Source: Daphnia pulex
Lineage: Eukaryota; Arthropoda; Branchiopoda; Diplostraca; Daphniidae
Length of the DNA stretch: 64,000 nucleotides
Direction: 5' to 3'
NCBI RefSeq assembly: GCF_021134715.1
Contig: NC_060018.1
Location: 12,417,501-12,481,500 of the forward strand
In this document: positions 22,678 through 34,421 of the stretch, piece after piece
Layout: every line of letters begins with the position of its first letter
Position numbering within the stretch: the first letter of the stretch is position 1
Made by a program: the position numbers and the translations under genes
The notes under the pieces: model-generated
The model's database searches: none
What the model was told of the DNA's origin: nothing
Seen by the model: the letters and a program-made list of their open reading frames with translations, nothing else

Positions 22678-22971
22678 GTGAGGAGAAGAAAATTGTTTGC
22701 TTCGTTAAAATACGGGCTAGGTCAAACAACCCTAAAAATGAATGACATTATTAATAAGATGTTCTACTTGGAGGATTCTACGGTGGGTTCAACTGTAATG
22801 ATGCTGAAGCTTGTCAGTATTGAAGTTGAATTGGAATTTAATTACATTTCCCACATCTTCAGTAAAGCAAGAATAGATGTTTCTGGAATAACCCTATTTA
22901 TGTCACCAAGTACAGTGTTAAATTTCAATGTTGATACCAATGATAATCTTAAAGTTTTAGGAAAAGATTGA
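22678..22971 (+). CDS. Unrecognised small ORF (unit A)
   Basis: An open frame of 97 codons. An internal ATG at 22,738 (KMNDIINKMFYLEDSTVGS) is the more natural start and gives 77 aa. The C-terminal part reads NYISHIFSKARIDVSGITLF and FNVDTNDNLKVLGKD. It is mixed helix/strand with no membrane segment. No family recognised. The homologous sequence near 0.9-1.2 kb is frameshifted and has a separate upstream exon with a donor, so this may be the remnant of a longer gene. It lies divergently to the dsRNA-binding gene, 388 bp apart. Confidence 0.35.
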   Translation: MRRRKLFASLKYGLGQTTLKMNDIINKMFYLEDSTVGSTVMMLKLVSIEVELEFNYISHIFSKARIDVSGITLFMSPSTVLNFNVDTNDNLKVLGKD

Positions 22972-23038
22972 ATAATAATTTTAAGTCTGTTAAAAAAAAA
23001 CAGCAATTGATGAGTACAAAATAGTTCGATTAGCAACA

Positions 23039-23191
23039 ATGGAGCAGTTGGACATCCTGCGTTGCCAGGTCTGTAAATCAGTTTTGTGTCCAATAGGGCC
23101 AATCAGCGTACAACATTTTAAAGAGGCTGTACGCTGATTGGCCCTTTTGGACACAAAATTGATTTCCAGACACCAGGTCCAACTGCTCCAT
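23039..23191. mobile_element. 153-bp inverted-repeat MITE (unit A)
   Basis: Begins ATGGAGCAGTTGGAC and ends GTCCAACTGCTCCAT. The arms (about 70 bp) pair across a short AT-rich centre and include GGGCCAATCAGCGTACA and its reverse. It is absent from the paralogous place near 1,285, where AGCAATTAAACC is continuous. No ORF; target duplication not clear. Confidence 0.75.
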
Positions 23192-23772
23192 TAAAAACTA
23201 TTTTTAGAGTGCAATAGTTGAGAATCGCTATACAAAAAGTAATTTTGTTTTTGTAAAATTATATTGTTTCACATTTTTGTTCTTTTCCTAAACATATTGC
23301 AAGTACACCTTCAACGGCCCTTATTTCTAAATTTCGGAACACTTGAGGTATAAATATCTTCCTAGGAAAAATTATCTATCCTATAATCTGCATCGACATG
23401 ATGGTGCGACCTCCGCATTGTATGACTATAAAAAAATGTGTTGCTGATGATTATCTTTTGCTCAAAAAGGAGGGTGACCTGTCTCCCAACTCAACAAAAT
23501 CGTTATTGTTAATGGACGTGACAGATGACTGTCAAATGCCAATGTCAAGTCAAATCAAATTTGAAAACAAACCGTAACCATGACGATATGCAATCTAAAC
23601 TGAAAGTCTAGCGAAGTCTATAGGTTTACTGTTGCTGGCATATTCAATTTAGTAACAATTTCCCTTTAATGAACAAATAAAAAAGAAATGATGGACATCA
23701 ATCGACTTGCAGAAAAGTGAATTTAAAATTTGAGTGCGCTGTAAAGTTTCGTATCAGAAATCTAGGCTAGCC

Positions 23773-23780
23773 TATATAAG
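23773..23780 (+). promoter_or_regulatory. TATA box of the IR pseudogene, unit A
   Basis: TATATAAG in the shared promoter block. In unit A the fold-back element now lies between it and the start codon, moving it 1.1 kb away. Confidence 0.5.
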
Positions 23781-23855
23781 ATTCAAGGAAGATATTTAAA
23801 TCCAGTTGGAGGCCTGGTTTCTACCGAATTTCATGCACAGGCCGAACCAGAAATA

Positions 23856-24886
23856 CAGTCCCCTCCATAAGTATGGGATCACCCCGCGCCGTTCCATAAG
23901 GCGGCGTGTATTTTTCATATGGGTTTTTCGGGTGGCAAAAATCGAAAAAATGACATAAATTCACCAAACTTGGGATTTATGTCATTTTACGTTTTTTCTA
24001 TTATCTGAATTTTTTTCAGATTTTTTCCCCTATTTTTTATGCCTAGAAAAGTGGCGCACAAAGTATCGGATCACTCCGACGGCGGCCGTGTTGTCTTATG
24101 GCGCAAATGGGCTTTTCATATTGCTTTTTATATATTTAATTTTTAAGAAGGAATTTTTATATTCAAACCCTTTTTACATTTCCCTTTTATAAATTAACTG
24201 TAAGATTTCCATTATGATCGGAACCATTTCCGAATTTTCCCAGATTTATTAATTTCCCCAGTTGCTAAAATAAGAGACTACAGAAGAGTTCATTTAGGGT
24301 TTGCAACCTCTATCGCCTGCCGTAGGCCGGAAAATTAGTGTCGTTTCTATACGCCCCTTAAGTAAAAAAGGAAGCAGAGCGCCAGTGGTGTATAGAAACG
24401 ACACTAATTTTCCGGCCTACGCCAGCTGATAGAGGTTGTAAACCGTAAATGAAGTCTTCTGCAGTCTCTTATTTCAGAAACTCGGGAAACGAATAAATCT
24501 GGGAAAATTCGGAAATAATTCATATCATCATGAAAAACTGAGAGTAAATTTATGAAAGGGTATAGTATACACGGTTTGAAAATAAAAATTCCTTCTAGAA
24601 AATTAATTATATAAAAAGCAATATGAAAAGCCCATTTGCGCCATAAGACAACATGGCCGCCGTCGGAGTGATCCGATACTTTGTGCGCCACTTTTCTAGG
24701 CATAAAAAATAGGGGGAAAAATCTGAAAAAAATTCAGACAATAGAAAAAACGTAAAATGACATAAATCCCAAGTTTGGTGAATTTATGTCATTTTTTCGA
24801 TTTTTGCCACCCGAAAAACCCATATGAAAAATACACGCCGCCTTATGGAACGGCGCGGGGTGATCCCATACTTATGGAGGGGACTG
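23856..24886. mobile_element. 1031-bp fold-back element with Tc1-like ends
   Basis: Almost the whole element is a palindrome: arms of about 497 bp (23,856-24,352 and 24,390-24,886) around a 37-bp spacer. The ends are CAGTCCCCTCCATAAGTATG and its reverse, flanked by TA target duplications (23,854-23,855 and 24,887-24,888), as in the Tc1/mariner superfamily. Arms differ at scattered bases. No transposase is encoded; ORFs within the arms are mirror images without conserved motifs. It is non-autonomous. The right TA provides the A of the downstream IR start codon. Confidence 0.88.
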
Positions 24887-24887
24887 T

Positions 24888-26357
24888 ATGAAGCTTCCAA
24901 TTCTATTTTTCCACTTAAATGGATGGCTTGTGAATTCTCATCAGCATCTCTTGAAATTTGGAATGCTGGAGGTATATATTAAGCTATATCATTTTACTTT
25001 TTCCTGCCTTAAGTAAATGGAATCTTTCGATGAAAATTGAACTGATTATTTGACACATTATATTCCTGATAATTACAGAGGCCTCCGCATTTCATGGCTA
25101 GAAATACGACGCATACTAACAATCAAACGTTCCAAGGGAGTTTGGTTAGGAAGACGAGGTCGCTTAATATTTGGTGATGATGTCTTGTACGCTACAGCTA
25201 TTTTGACAAACCAAGGTATAAACCATTCTACAGCTAGTCGCTAATAGCATTAATTGTCGGAACTCCGAGAGGTGTTCACGCACTATTCTGTTTCCATTAT
25301 TTAAAAAAGGGCCCGTGTTTTGGCAACCAAACCAGCAATCACGAATATCTTTCCGTTTGACGGCTGGTGTTTGGTGCCTGTTTGCCTTGGTTATGGTCAA
25401 CGTCTACAGCGGAACACTCACGGCCCACATTACGTCTAGGAAGATGAGCGTTCCACCCGGAGATAGCATCGAAGTTATGGAAAAGGGGGTTCTCGCTTAC
25501 CTTGCACTTGATGACGGACTCGGCCGCGAATTGATCTTGGTCTTGCAATTATTTTCATTACATTAGTTCTTGCAGTTTTCCCTCATCAAGTCTTTTCATT
25601 TGGGTGCAGAGCGCCGCAACCGGGAAGTTGAAGAAAATGGGCGACTTGTTTCGTCGCCATCCCGAGAATTTCGTTCCTGATCAGGAGACTGCTTTTCAAA
25701 AAGTTGCATCGGGTTGCTGTGCCTATAATGATGTAAATTGAAATTTATCATTAGTTGACGAACAATGGCTTCATTTTGTATCTTATTCTACGAGGTGGTA
25801 AACTATTTTAAATTCCGCTTGATCAAGGATTTCCGGGAAACTGGAAAGTGCAGGGTCCACATTGGTAAACCCATAAAAAATTATGGACTTTGTGGTCTGA
25901 TTCTTCGAAAGGGCAATATTCATTAAAATTCAATCAATAAAGGGTAAATCACCGTAGTTGTACTATTCATGTTTGGAAACTAATTACAAATATTTATCAA
26001 AGAATCCTGGAACTGTACCAAACTGGACTCATTGGACATTGGCGCAAGAAATATTCGTTTGGTGAGTCACCTTGCGAAACTACAAAGAAAAATAAGTCGA
26101 AACAACTCCGACGCTTGAACCTTCAAGATCTGGCCAGTGCCTTTTTTATCCTTAGTCTTGGGGTTCTTATGTCATTCCTTGCTTTTTTAGCCGAACAGTT
26201 TAGACGTTTGACGACAAAAGTGAAGCAATTGCGTACCGTAACTAATGAAGAAATAATTAATTACAAACGCATTTTTGGTTGTCTTAATGGAATTCCAGCC
26301 AAGAATTGCATTCAACAAGATCCGTTAAATAACAATCAATTTCATCAAACCCTTTAA
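24888..26357 (+). pseudogene. IR pseudogene with exon 2-exon 5 deletion fusion (unit A)
   Basis: Exon 1 (24,888-24,971) is intact (MKLPILFFHLNGWLVNSHQH). Exon 2 begins normally at 25,080 but after CAAGGGAGT jumps to TTGGTTAGGAAGACGAGG, the middle of exon 5. The rest of exon 2, exons 3-4 and TM1 are thus lost, and the fused frame meets TGA. Exons 6 (from 25,310), 7, 8 and 9 are well kept, but exon 8 has a nonsense change (CATAAA to CATTAA near 25,922). The exon 9 frame is extended beyond the usual end. Closest relatives: IR gene 1 at the 5' end, IR gene 3 at the 3' end. Confidence 0.88.
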
Positions 26358-26429
26358 AAATAATTTGAAGTAATTACCAAACTCTTTTTAATCTTTCAAG
26401 TTTCTGATAAACAATAGCTCCTCATGTTT

Positions 26430-26840
26430 TGATTTGTATTGGTGTTGCCGACAAAGAAATCAGCGCTTTGCTTACTACCGCATTGACTGAGGAGATCCCC
26501 GTTGCATCCACTATCAAGCCGTTCCTATACTATAATCCACCTAATGGCCATTCTAATTTTTATCATAAAAGATGTGTGGATAATGATGCTTATCTCTTTG
26601 CTGTGATTTTATATTTGGATTCTCAGCCTCTTCAACGTTACACGTTGATCGCTTAGATAACAATAACAATACGCTGTCGCTTATTATCGATGACTATGCT
26701 TTGCACACTGCACCCATATTGGAAAACCGAAGGTACTACCCCATCACCTTATGGCTAGCAATCTTTACCCTCTATGTTCACGCACTCCACTGTTGCATAA
26801 CCTAACAAAGGGTCCGTGTTTTAGCAACCAAATCATTGTG
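26430..26840 (+). pseudogene. IR exon 4-5-6 relics (unit A/B junction)
   Basis: Nearly the same as the relic at 11,167-11,600. Located at the end of unit A, it marks the likely point of unequal exchange that created unit B. Confidence 0.6.
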
Positions 26841-27754
26841 CATTAATACCAAAGACCTCATATTTGATTTAAATTGAATTGAACAACAAATTACTTGTTA
26901 GCGGACGAATGACGTCCGCAAACTGGACGTCATTCACTTTTGAATTGAGATGTGAGAGAAGTACTGGAAATCGATGTCCAACCAAATGCGGCGGCTGGAA
27001 GGTTATTGCAGATAGCTACAAACATAATTTACCGATCAACATCCAGATTTCCCTGAGCTTTTCATCCACAAAATCATTGATCCGGCGGTGAACCCAAACA
27101 TTGGGGCCAAATAAGACAAATGTCTCAAAACTTGTAATACCATCCAGTTCGATGTTAGATATGCTCCGCGTCCAACAATAAACTACGAACCGAAACCACC
27201 ACTGACTCGGGTTTGAAGCTCATCAAATATTTGCCGATTCGATCTGTGGACAGTCTGGGGGAATCTCGGAATTGTCACTTTCCCAGAATATCAGACATGT
27301 ACCCTCTTGCATTTGCCTTCACGTATTAATTTCATCGCTTATAAACGTAATCCGTTTCTGTAATGAGATGAATAGTGGACACATACACAAGAAGACACGT
27401 TCCATTTTGATTCAAGCTCAAAAATACATCGACATCAAGATTTGTCAATCTAAACTGGATGGCAACAGAGGCCGGACAACATGGCATTGACATGACCACG
27501 ACAGCATCGTGCTTTGTTGGCAACGTGTTACATTACTGACTGTGGAAAGTTAAACTTTTCGACACCTATACTTGATTAGACAATCAGTTAAACTAGTCAC
27601 TTCGTCACTTCTTAGCGCAGCGTTATTAGTGAAAGGCCCAAGCTGTGAGACAAGGTACCATAGTAGTCTACAAGTACTTGACATGAAACCAGTAGTACCT
27701 AGAGCCCAACAGTTGAGAACTTCGATTTTACTGGTCATTTTGTTGTAGACAATC

Positions 27755-29007
27755 ATGTTGATTGTGATTTTTTTTTCTTCTTAAACGTGTGACTGGCACA
27801 CCTCGAACAGCTTTTATTTCTAAATTTCGGAATTTGTATTTGTATTTGTATTTTTGGTGCCGTCTGCTTTATTCACAGACTGGTCTTCTAATCTAGATGA
27901 CCTTACGCACCGGCGATAGTAGATTGCTATGGTTTTTTGTTCGATGGCGTGAGCAGTGTAAGTGTTGTATTGTGTGGAAGGAGCCCCAAGGAGGGGGATG
28001 GAAGTACCATCATTGTGTACGATTTTTACTAACTAGTGGCCTGTGTAGGAAGAGATCTGTATTGTATGTGTAGTGGTAGTGCCCGGGTATGGGAGCAACT
28101 ATGCTCACCAGGAGAGTCGAACTCAGGTCTCCGGTGCCCCCCGATCACCAAGCGACGCCTTATCCGACTCACCTACCCGCCCCCCTCTAAATTTCGGAAT
28201 GCCTGAGGTAAAATATTCCCAAGAGTATTTCCCTATCCTGTTGTATATTACAATAAACAAGCAGAATAGCAGATGCAATTTGTTTCGCCCTGACAACTTA
28301 CTCCCGCTTTGACTGAGGAGAGCTCAATTCTATCCACCATGTTTCAGACCCTTCGTAACAAACAATCGGAAGTTTCTTCAGGCCCATCTAAATAATTTTC
28401 TACTAAATTTTTTCCCCAACAATTCCCCCCCCCCCCCACCAAAAAAAAAGGTGCTAGGAGATAGCATCGAAGTTATGGAACAAGGAATTCTATCTTACCT
28501 TGTTGTAGTTGACGGTTTATAGGTCGCGAGATGATTTTGATATGATGGTTCCATTGCGGAAGATTTTTCCGTTGTTCATTGGTTAATCTTTTTCATTTGG
28601 GAGCAGAGCGCCACTAGCGGGCCGTTGAAGAAAATGGGAGACATGTTTCGTCGCCATCCGGAATATTTCATTCCTAATGATCACGAAACCGGTTTTCAAA
28701 AAGCTGCATTGGGGTGTTGTGCCTATAGTGATGTATACCAAAATTGCTTATTAGTTTGGGAAGAATATTGAATTTCTTAACAATATTTAGTTGGTGAATT
28801 TTTTGAAATTCTGCATTGGCAAAGATTTTCAAGAAAATGGAAAGTGTCGAGTAACCGACCAAAAAACCTACGACGTTTGAACCTTGGAGATTTAGCTAGC
28901 GCTTTCTTCATACTCGGCATTGGAATTTCAATGTCATTGGCCTGCTTTTCTTGGCTGAACAATATCGACGTTTCAAGTCCCAAGTGAAACAATTACGTAA
29001 CCAATAA
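27755..29007 (+). pseudogene. IR pseudogene with SINE in exon 1 (unit B)
   Basis: Carries the same disabling lesions as the unit A copy at 12,507-13,760 (exon 1 frameshift and SINE, loss of exon 5 and TM3, exon 8-9 fusion), so these predate the duplication. The poly-C tract is one base shorter here. Confidence 0.9.
27834..28185 (-). mobile_element. tRNA-derived SINE (unit B)
   Basis: A duplicate of the unit A SINE with the same 15-bp target duplications (27,819-27,833 and 28,186-28,200). It arose by duplication of the locus, not by a second insertion. Confidence 0.85.
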
Positions 29008-29221
29008 CACAATTTATTTTAAAATTCTCTAATAATCTGATTTGTTGATGCAAAATTCCTATTCAGAATTGCATTCAGCAAGATTTGTTACATAACCAAC
29101 AACCCAATAACTTAAGAAAAACCGTATCAAAAGCTAATTTTTCACTATCAATCAAACACAGAGCTAAGATAATGAATTTTCGCTAACCACAGTGACAGCA
29201 GAAGGACTGGGACTGATCACC

Positions 29222-29592
29222 AAATACATGCGGCGGGGTGATTTGAAAGTTATTTCAGATTGCTTAACATAATTTGCCTATCAACATCCGGACTTCCCTC
29301 TTGGATCACTGCACGGCGTTCATCCGTTCGTCTACAAAATGATCGATCCTGGAGGTGAACTCATCACTGGGGGCCAAATAAGGTAGTGCGTTCAAATTTG
29401 TCATGCCACAAAGTTCAATAATGCAAAACTGAGCGTCCACAACAAACAACGAACCGAATCCACCACTGACGGGTCTGACTGTCATCAAATATTTGATGAT
29501 TGAACTGGGGAATCTTGGAGTTATTGACAATTTGTGTGATGCAGAATATGCGGGACAGGTATAGCTACTTCTCTTGCATTTTGGCTTCACAT
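29222..29592 (-). pseudogene. Unrecognised minus-strand fragment (unit B)
   Basis: Same as 13,975-14,345, including the 94-codon open frame (29,590-29,306). Confidence 0.3.
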
Positions 29593-30421
29593 ATTATTTT
29601 ATCGCTTATTATTTGCTATCCGTTGCTGTAAGATAATAACGACGAGGGTGCATTAATTAAATGTGGACACACACACACATCATGATGGGAATAAATTTCC
29701 GATTTTCATCCGCAACGTTGTCTCAGAATTAAGTTTGTATACACCATACCTACGAATTGCACTGCACAAGTTCTGTTAAGATAACGTAAATTCAATAAAT
29801 TTGATGCAATCCCTATCAAAACCTATTTTTCACTACCAAACAACGATCTGGCTATATGAAGCTAGGATTAACGAGTTTTTCAAAGTGAATTTTGCGGCAT
29901 CGTAATCGCAGCTTACAATTAATTTTCAAGGGAAGTGAAGCTAAAAGTTAAAACAAATTTTCTGTCGTTCCCTTCAAAATTTTATTTCAAATTCTAAAAA
30001 TTATTTGAGATAGTTTCATTTCCCTTATATTGTGATCTTAGAAATCCCGAGTGAAAAACGTTCGAAACTTGGATGAGCAGTCGCTTGTCGTTTGTCGTTG
30101 AAATTTCCCAGCATACACGTCAACTGCAAATAGAGTGTGCTAGGCAAAGTCGATGCAAGTGCCGAGTTTGATATTAACAGATTAATTCAACAAAATCGCT
30201 GTTATGCGTGACAGATGACTGTCAATGCCAAGTCAATTCAAATTTGAAAACAAACCGTTACCACGACGACCACTGTTGCTGGCATCCAATTTTAAAACAA
30301 TTTCCCTTCCTACAACAAAAAACATACGATGGACACCAACCGACTTATTGATTCCTTGCAGAATACTGCATTCAAAATTGCTGTGCATTGTAAAGATTCG
30401 TATCAGAAATCTAGGCTAGCC

Positions 30422-30429
30422 TATATAAG
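30422..30429 (+). promoter_or_regulatory. TATA box of IR gene 5 (unit B)
   Basis: TATATAAG at the same 80-bp distance from the start codon as in unit A. Confidence 0.6.
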
Positions 30430-30501
30430 ATTCAAGGAAGATATTTAAATCCAGTTGGAGCCCTGGTTTCATCCACATCAACTTGAGGCCGAACAAGAAA
30501 T

Positions 30502-32449
30502 ATGAAAATTCAAATTCTATTTCTCCTATTAAATGGATTGCTGGTGAACTCGCATCAGCATCTTTTGAAATTCGGAATGCTTGAGGTATAGCAAATTACA
30601 CCTAACACGTTTACTCTCTCCCGCTTAAATCAAATTGATCGTTTCAACGAAACTTAACTGATTGTGCAATTGAGATTTCATTTTTGATATTAACAGAGGC
30701 CTCCGCATTTCATGGCGAAAAATTCGACAGGAATCGAAAATGGACCGTACCAAGGAAGTTGGGTAGAAGCGATCAAATGGCTCTCAAGACGTCAAAAGTT
30801 TGAGTCGGTCATCTGATAATGAATCTACTGAATTCCTCTGATTTAAAATAATTTTTTCTGTACGAATAGGTATAAAATAATTCCCATGAACAACAACATT
30901 GCGGGTAATCTTCAAATTGTGAACGGAAGTGCCTCATGGAGCGGAGCGTCCGGTCGTCTCCTTCGTGGAGTAGGCATTGAAAAACAATTTCCAAATTCAA
31001 CAAGATTTTAAAATAACAGATAACTTCTGATTTTATGTTTAAAAAAAAAGGATTTCGATTTGCTGGGTCCGCAAATTTTATTGTCATCTGGTCGTAGCCG
31101 ATTCTTTGATTTTGTGGGAGTTGCCGACGAAGAACCCAGCGCTCTACTTACTCCCGGGTTAACTGAAGAGAGTCCCATTACATCGACTATCACACCTTTT
31201 CAACCAATCGTACATTTGATATATCTAACGGCTTATTAATTCATTTGTAATAACTAATAAGTAATATTTAAACTAAAAAAAATAGGTATGGTTAATGGTG
31301 CTAATCTCCTTGGTGTCGGTGACCATCTATTTCTCCGCTTCTTCAACCTTAAACCTTGGTGGCTCCAACAAAAATGCGAAATCGTTCCGTATTGGTGACT
31401 ATTTTTTGTACACTACAGCCGTATTGATAAACCAAGGTAAACCACAAAAAAGGTAGAATTTACTTTCGGGAGCATGTCCATTTTCAACGATTTTGCGCAA
31501 TTATTATTTAAAAAAGGGTCCGTGTTTTGGCAACCAAACCACCAATCACGAATATCATTTCGTTTGGCGGCTGGTGTTTGGTGCCTGTTTGCCTTGGTTA
31601 TGGTCAACGTCTACAGCGGAACACTCACGGCCCACATCACTGCTAGGAAGATGAGTATTCCACCCAGACATAGTATGATAGTTATGGAACAAGGAGTTCT
31701 ATCTTACCTTGCATTTGATGACGGATTCGCCCGCGAATTCATCTTGGTCTTGCAATTATTTTCATTACATTAGTTCTTGCAGTTTCCCCTCATCAAGTCT
31801 TTTCATTTGGTTGCAGAGCGCCACAACCGGGAAGTTGAAGAAAATGGGCGACATGTTTCGTCGCCATCCTGAGAATTTCGTTCCTGATCAGGAGACTGCT
31901 TTTCAAAAAGTTGCATCGGGTTGCTGTGCCTATAATGATGTAAATTGAAATTTATTATTATAGTTTACGAATGTCTTCAATTAGTATCTTATTATAAAAC
32001 TAGGTGGTGAACTATTTAAAATTCCGCTTGAGCAAGGATTTTCAGGAAACTGGAAAGTGCAGAGTCCACATTGGCCAACCCATAAAAGATTATGGACTTT
32101 GTGGTCTGATTCTTAGAAAGGGCGATATTCATAAAACTTCAATGAATAAAGGGTAAGTTTTCGTAATTGAACAATTCATGTTTGGGAATTAATTACGAAT
32201 ATTTATCAAAGAATCCTGGAACTGTACCAAACTGGGCTTGTTGGACATTGGCGCAAGAGATATTCGTTTGGTGAGTCACCTTGCGAATCTCAAAAGAAAA
32301 ATAAGTCGAAAAAACTACGACGATTGAACCTTCAAGATCTGGCCAGCGCCTTTTTTATCCTTGGCATTGGAGTTCTGATATCATTCCTTGTTTTCTTGGC
32401 AGAACAGTTTAGACGTTTGAAGTCCCAAAAGAAGCAATTGCGTAACTAA
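30502..32449 (+). CDS. Ionotropic receptor, compact form (IR gene 5, unit B)
   Basis: Exons 30502-30585, 30697-30803, 30870-30969, 31051-31209, 31286-31436, 31517-31746, 31817-31939, 32004-32152, 32212-32449; 446 aa. By eye the protein is the same as the unit A copy, so if both are real they double the dose of one receptor. See the 15,255 entry for domains. Confidence 0.87.
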
Positions 32450-32648
32450 TGAAAAAATATTTGATTAAAGTGTTCTAATAATCTCTCTTTTTTTAATACG
32501 AAAATCCTACCATGAACTTAATTCAACAAGATCCGTTATATAACAATTAATTCTTTTTCAAACCCCAGAAAAAAAGATTTGAAGGCATTAAAAAATTCAA
32601 ATATTTAAAGTTTAATCAACAACGCCCCTTAATTTTTGTTTAAAAATT

Positions 32649-32877
32649 AAAAGGGAATTCGATTTCCGTGGCCCACAAAAAAAAATCATTTGATATCAGC
32701 CGACCTTTGATTTTGAGGGCGTTGCCGACGAAGAAACTAGCGCCCCGTTACGCTACGTTCATTGAGAAAAATACCATTACATAAACTATCAAACCATTCC
32801 AACCAATTGAACTTTCACGCACTTCGCTGTTACATAACCTAAAACAATTGTCTTTGTTTTGGCAATCAAATTATACT
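32649..32877 (+). pseudogene. IR exon 4 and exon 6 relics (unit B)
   Basis: Copy of 17,402-17,630. Confidence 0.55.
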
Positions 32878-33254
32878 GCTTGGAACGGTACCTGATATTT
32901 GCCGGAAATTGATTTGCTGTGCGAATTGATTTCCCTTAAAAACATATGCTACGTTTCGTAACTCACTCTTAATTGATTAATGTAAACTTGAATATCTAGC
33001 CAATAAAAGTAAATTATATCATCATTTGTCGCTATCTTGCATTGCATTCCCCGTTTAGTGTTCCTGATCCCAAGGCCACCGCTTTGTCATTTACGTCACA
33101 AACAGGTTATTAGAATGCCGGATCACGGAAGACGAGTAAAAACACGTCAGGATGACATCAAAAGGGAATTTTCAAATTGCGCAATGCTCTACAACACAAG
33201 GATACGACTTGTTTGACATTTTTAACTGTCAATGACTTAAAGTAAAAAAAAAAT

Positions 33255-34421
33255 TCACAAGGAAAATTTGGAAAACCGCCCTAAATGATGCAATGCAATG
33301 ACACGCGATAGTTCATTGCTTGAAGCAAATCTGAAAAACCCACTTGGAATGACGTTAATATTCGTAAAAATGTATCGCCTGCAAGGTCGTTTAATAGAGG
33401 CGACAACTTGTTTCTGATAATTGCATCTCGAATCGATAGGATCAATCTAAATAGTTTAAAACAATTTGTTACTTGAAATTCCGTATTAAACTTTGTACTG
33501 TGGAAATTTAACGCACCCTCGTAATGTATTGTCCGTTGACAAGTTGATAGCAATCGGTGGAAACGCTTGAGTCGTTGTTGTTCCTACACGAACGAAATTC
33601 CGCTTTAGTTTCGCCAATCACTCTTCGACTAAACGATTGAACGCCGTCAACAGAAATGAGCGAAACCATAAATTCCTCAAACGGCAGGAATGCGTTTGAG
33701 ACGTTAAAATATAGGACGGCAAATGAAACGTCCATTCCTCTGAAATAAGTTGACATGAGCAAAGAAAATTGTCAATATTTTTCGCATTCGTATTACCCAA
33801 TTTCAGTAGGTGTGGTCCTAATGCTAATGTTCATCCTAGCGACATCAATGTTAGTAAGATCGGTACTAACAACACCAAGATCAGATTCGTGAATAGTTTG
33901 AAAACAACTGAATCGACTCCTACACTCTTCCACTTTGAGTTTGTAGTGCCCGCTGTAGACATGGTCAAAGTTGACTGACACATTGGCCTTGTAAAAAATA
34001 AAACATTTTAAAACGGTTCGAGTAATAATAAAAATTCGTGATTAAACTACTTGATCAGAATTGTTTCGGCCGATTATTCTGATGTGTTGAAATCGTTCCT
34101 TTGAACTGACGGCAAATAGCGAAGACGTGTTATTTAACTCTAGCAGTTCCAAAATGACGCGAAGTATTACGGGCGATTTACTTGTGTTTGAGACAAGGCC
34201 AAAATTGAAATCAAAAGTCCACATGGCCGCTTGCGTGTCGTAATTTTCGGTCGAATTCAAAAGGATAGACTGCCATACAAATTCAAAATGTCAGTGAAAT
34301 GTTTTAGAAATAATGACAAAACACATACCCGAGTTGGGGAACTGTCAACTATCAAACAGTTAACAAATAATGTCCAAAAAACGACCAATTTCAAAATTAA
34401 ACATTTCCGTGAATCCCCCAT
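33255..34421 (-). CDS. Secreted IL-17-receptor-like ectodomain protein (unit B)
   Basis: Exons 34421-34329, 34269-34051, 33987-33797, 33739-33517, 33446-33255; 305 aa, the same as unit A by eye, including the lost donor at the end of the last exon and the in-frame read-through to TGA. Confidence 0.62.

Larger units (their letters stand above)
11631..26878. repeat. 15.25-kb tandem duplication, unit A
   Basis: Every landmark in 11,631-23,855 recurs at a constant offset of 15,248 (before the C-tract near 13,180) or 15,247 (after it), and after 24,888 at 14,219. The only differences I found by eye are a C/T at 11,853 versus 27,101, one C in a 14/13-base poly-C tract, and the 1031-bp fold-back element present only here. 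Boundaries are approximate because the joining sequence (11.17-11.63 and 26.43-26.88 kb) is itself repeated. Confidence 0.9.

Noticed and set aside
24404..24703. 99-codon ORF inside the fold-back element as a transposase fragment
   Set aside because: It lies wholly in one inverted arm, has no DDE or helix-turn-helix motif, and is short. The element is non-coding.
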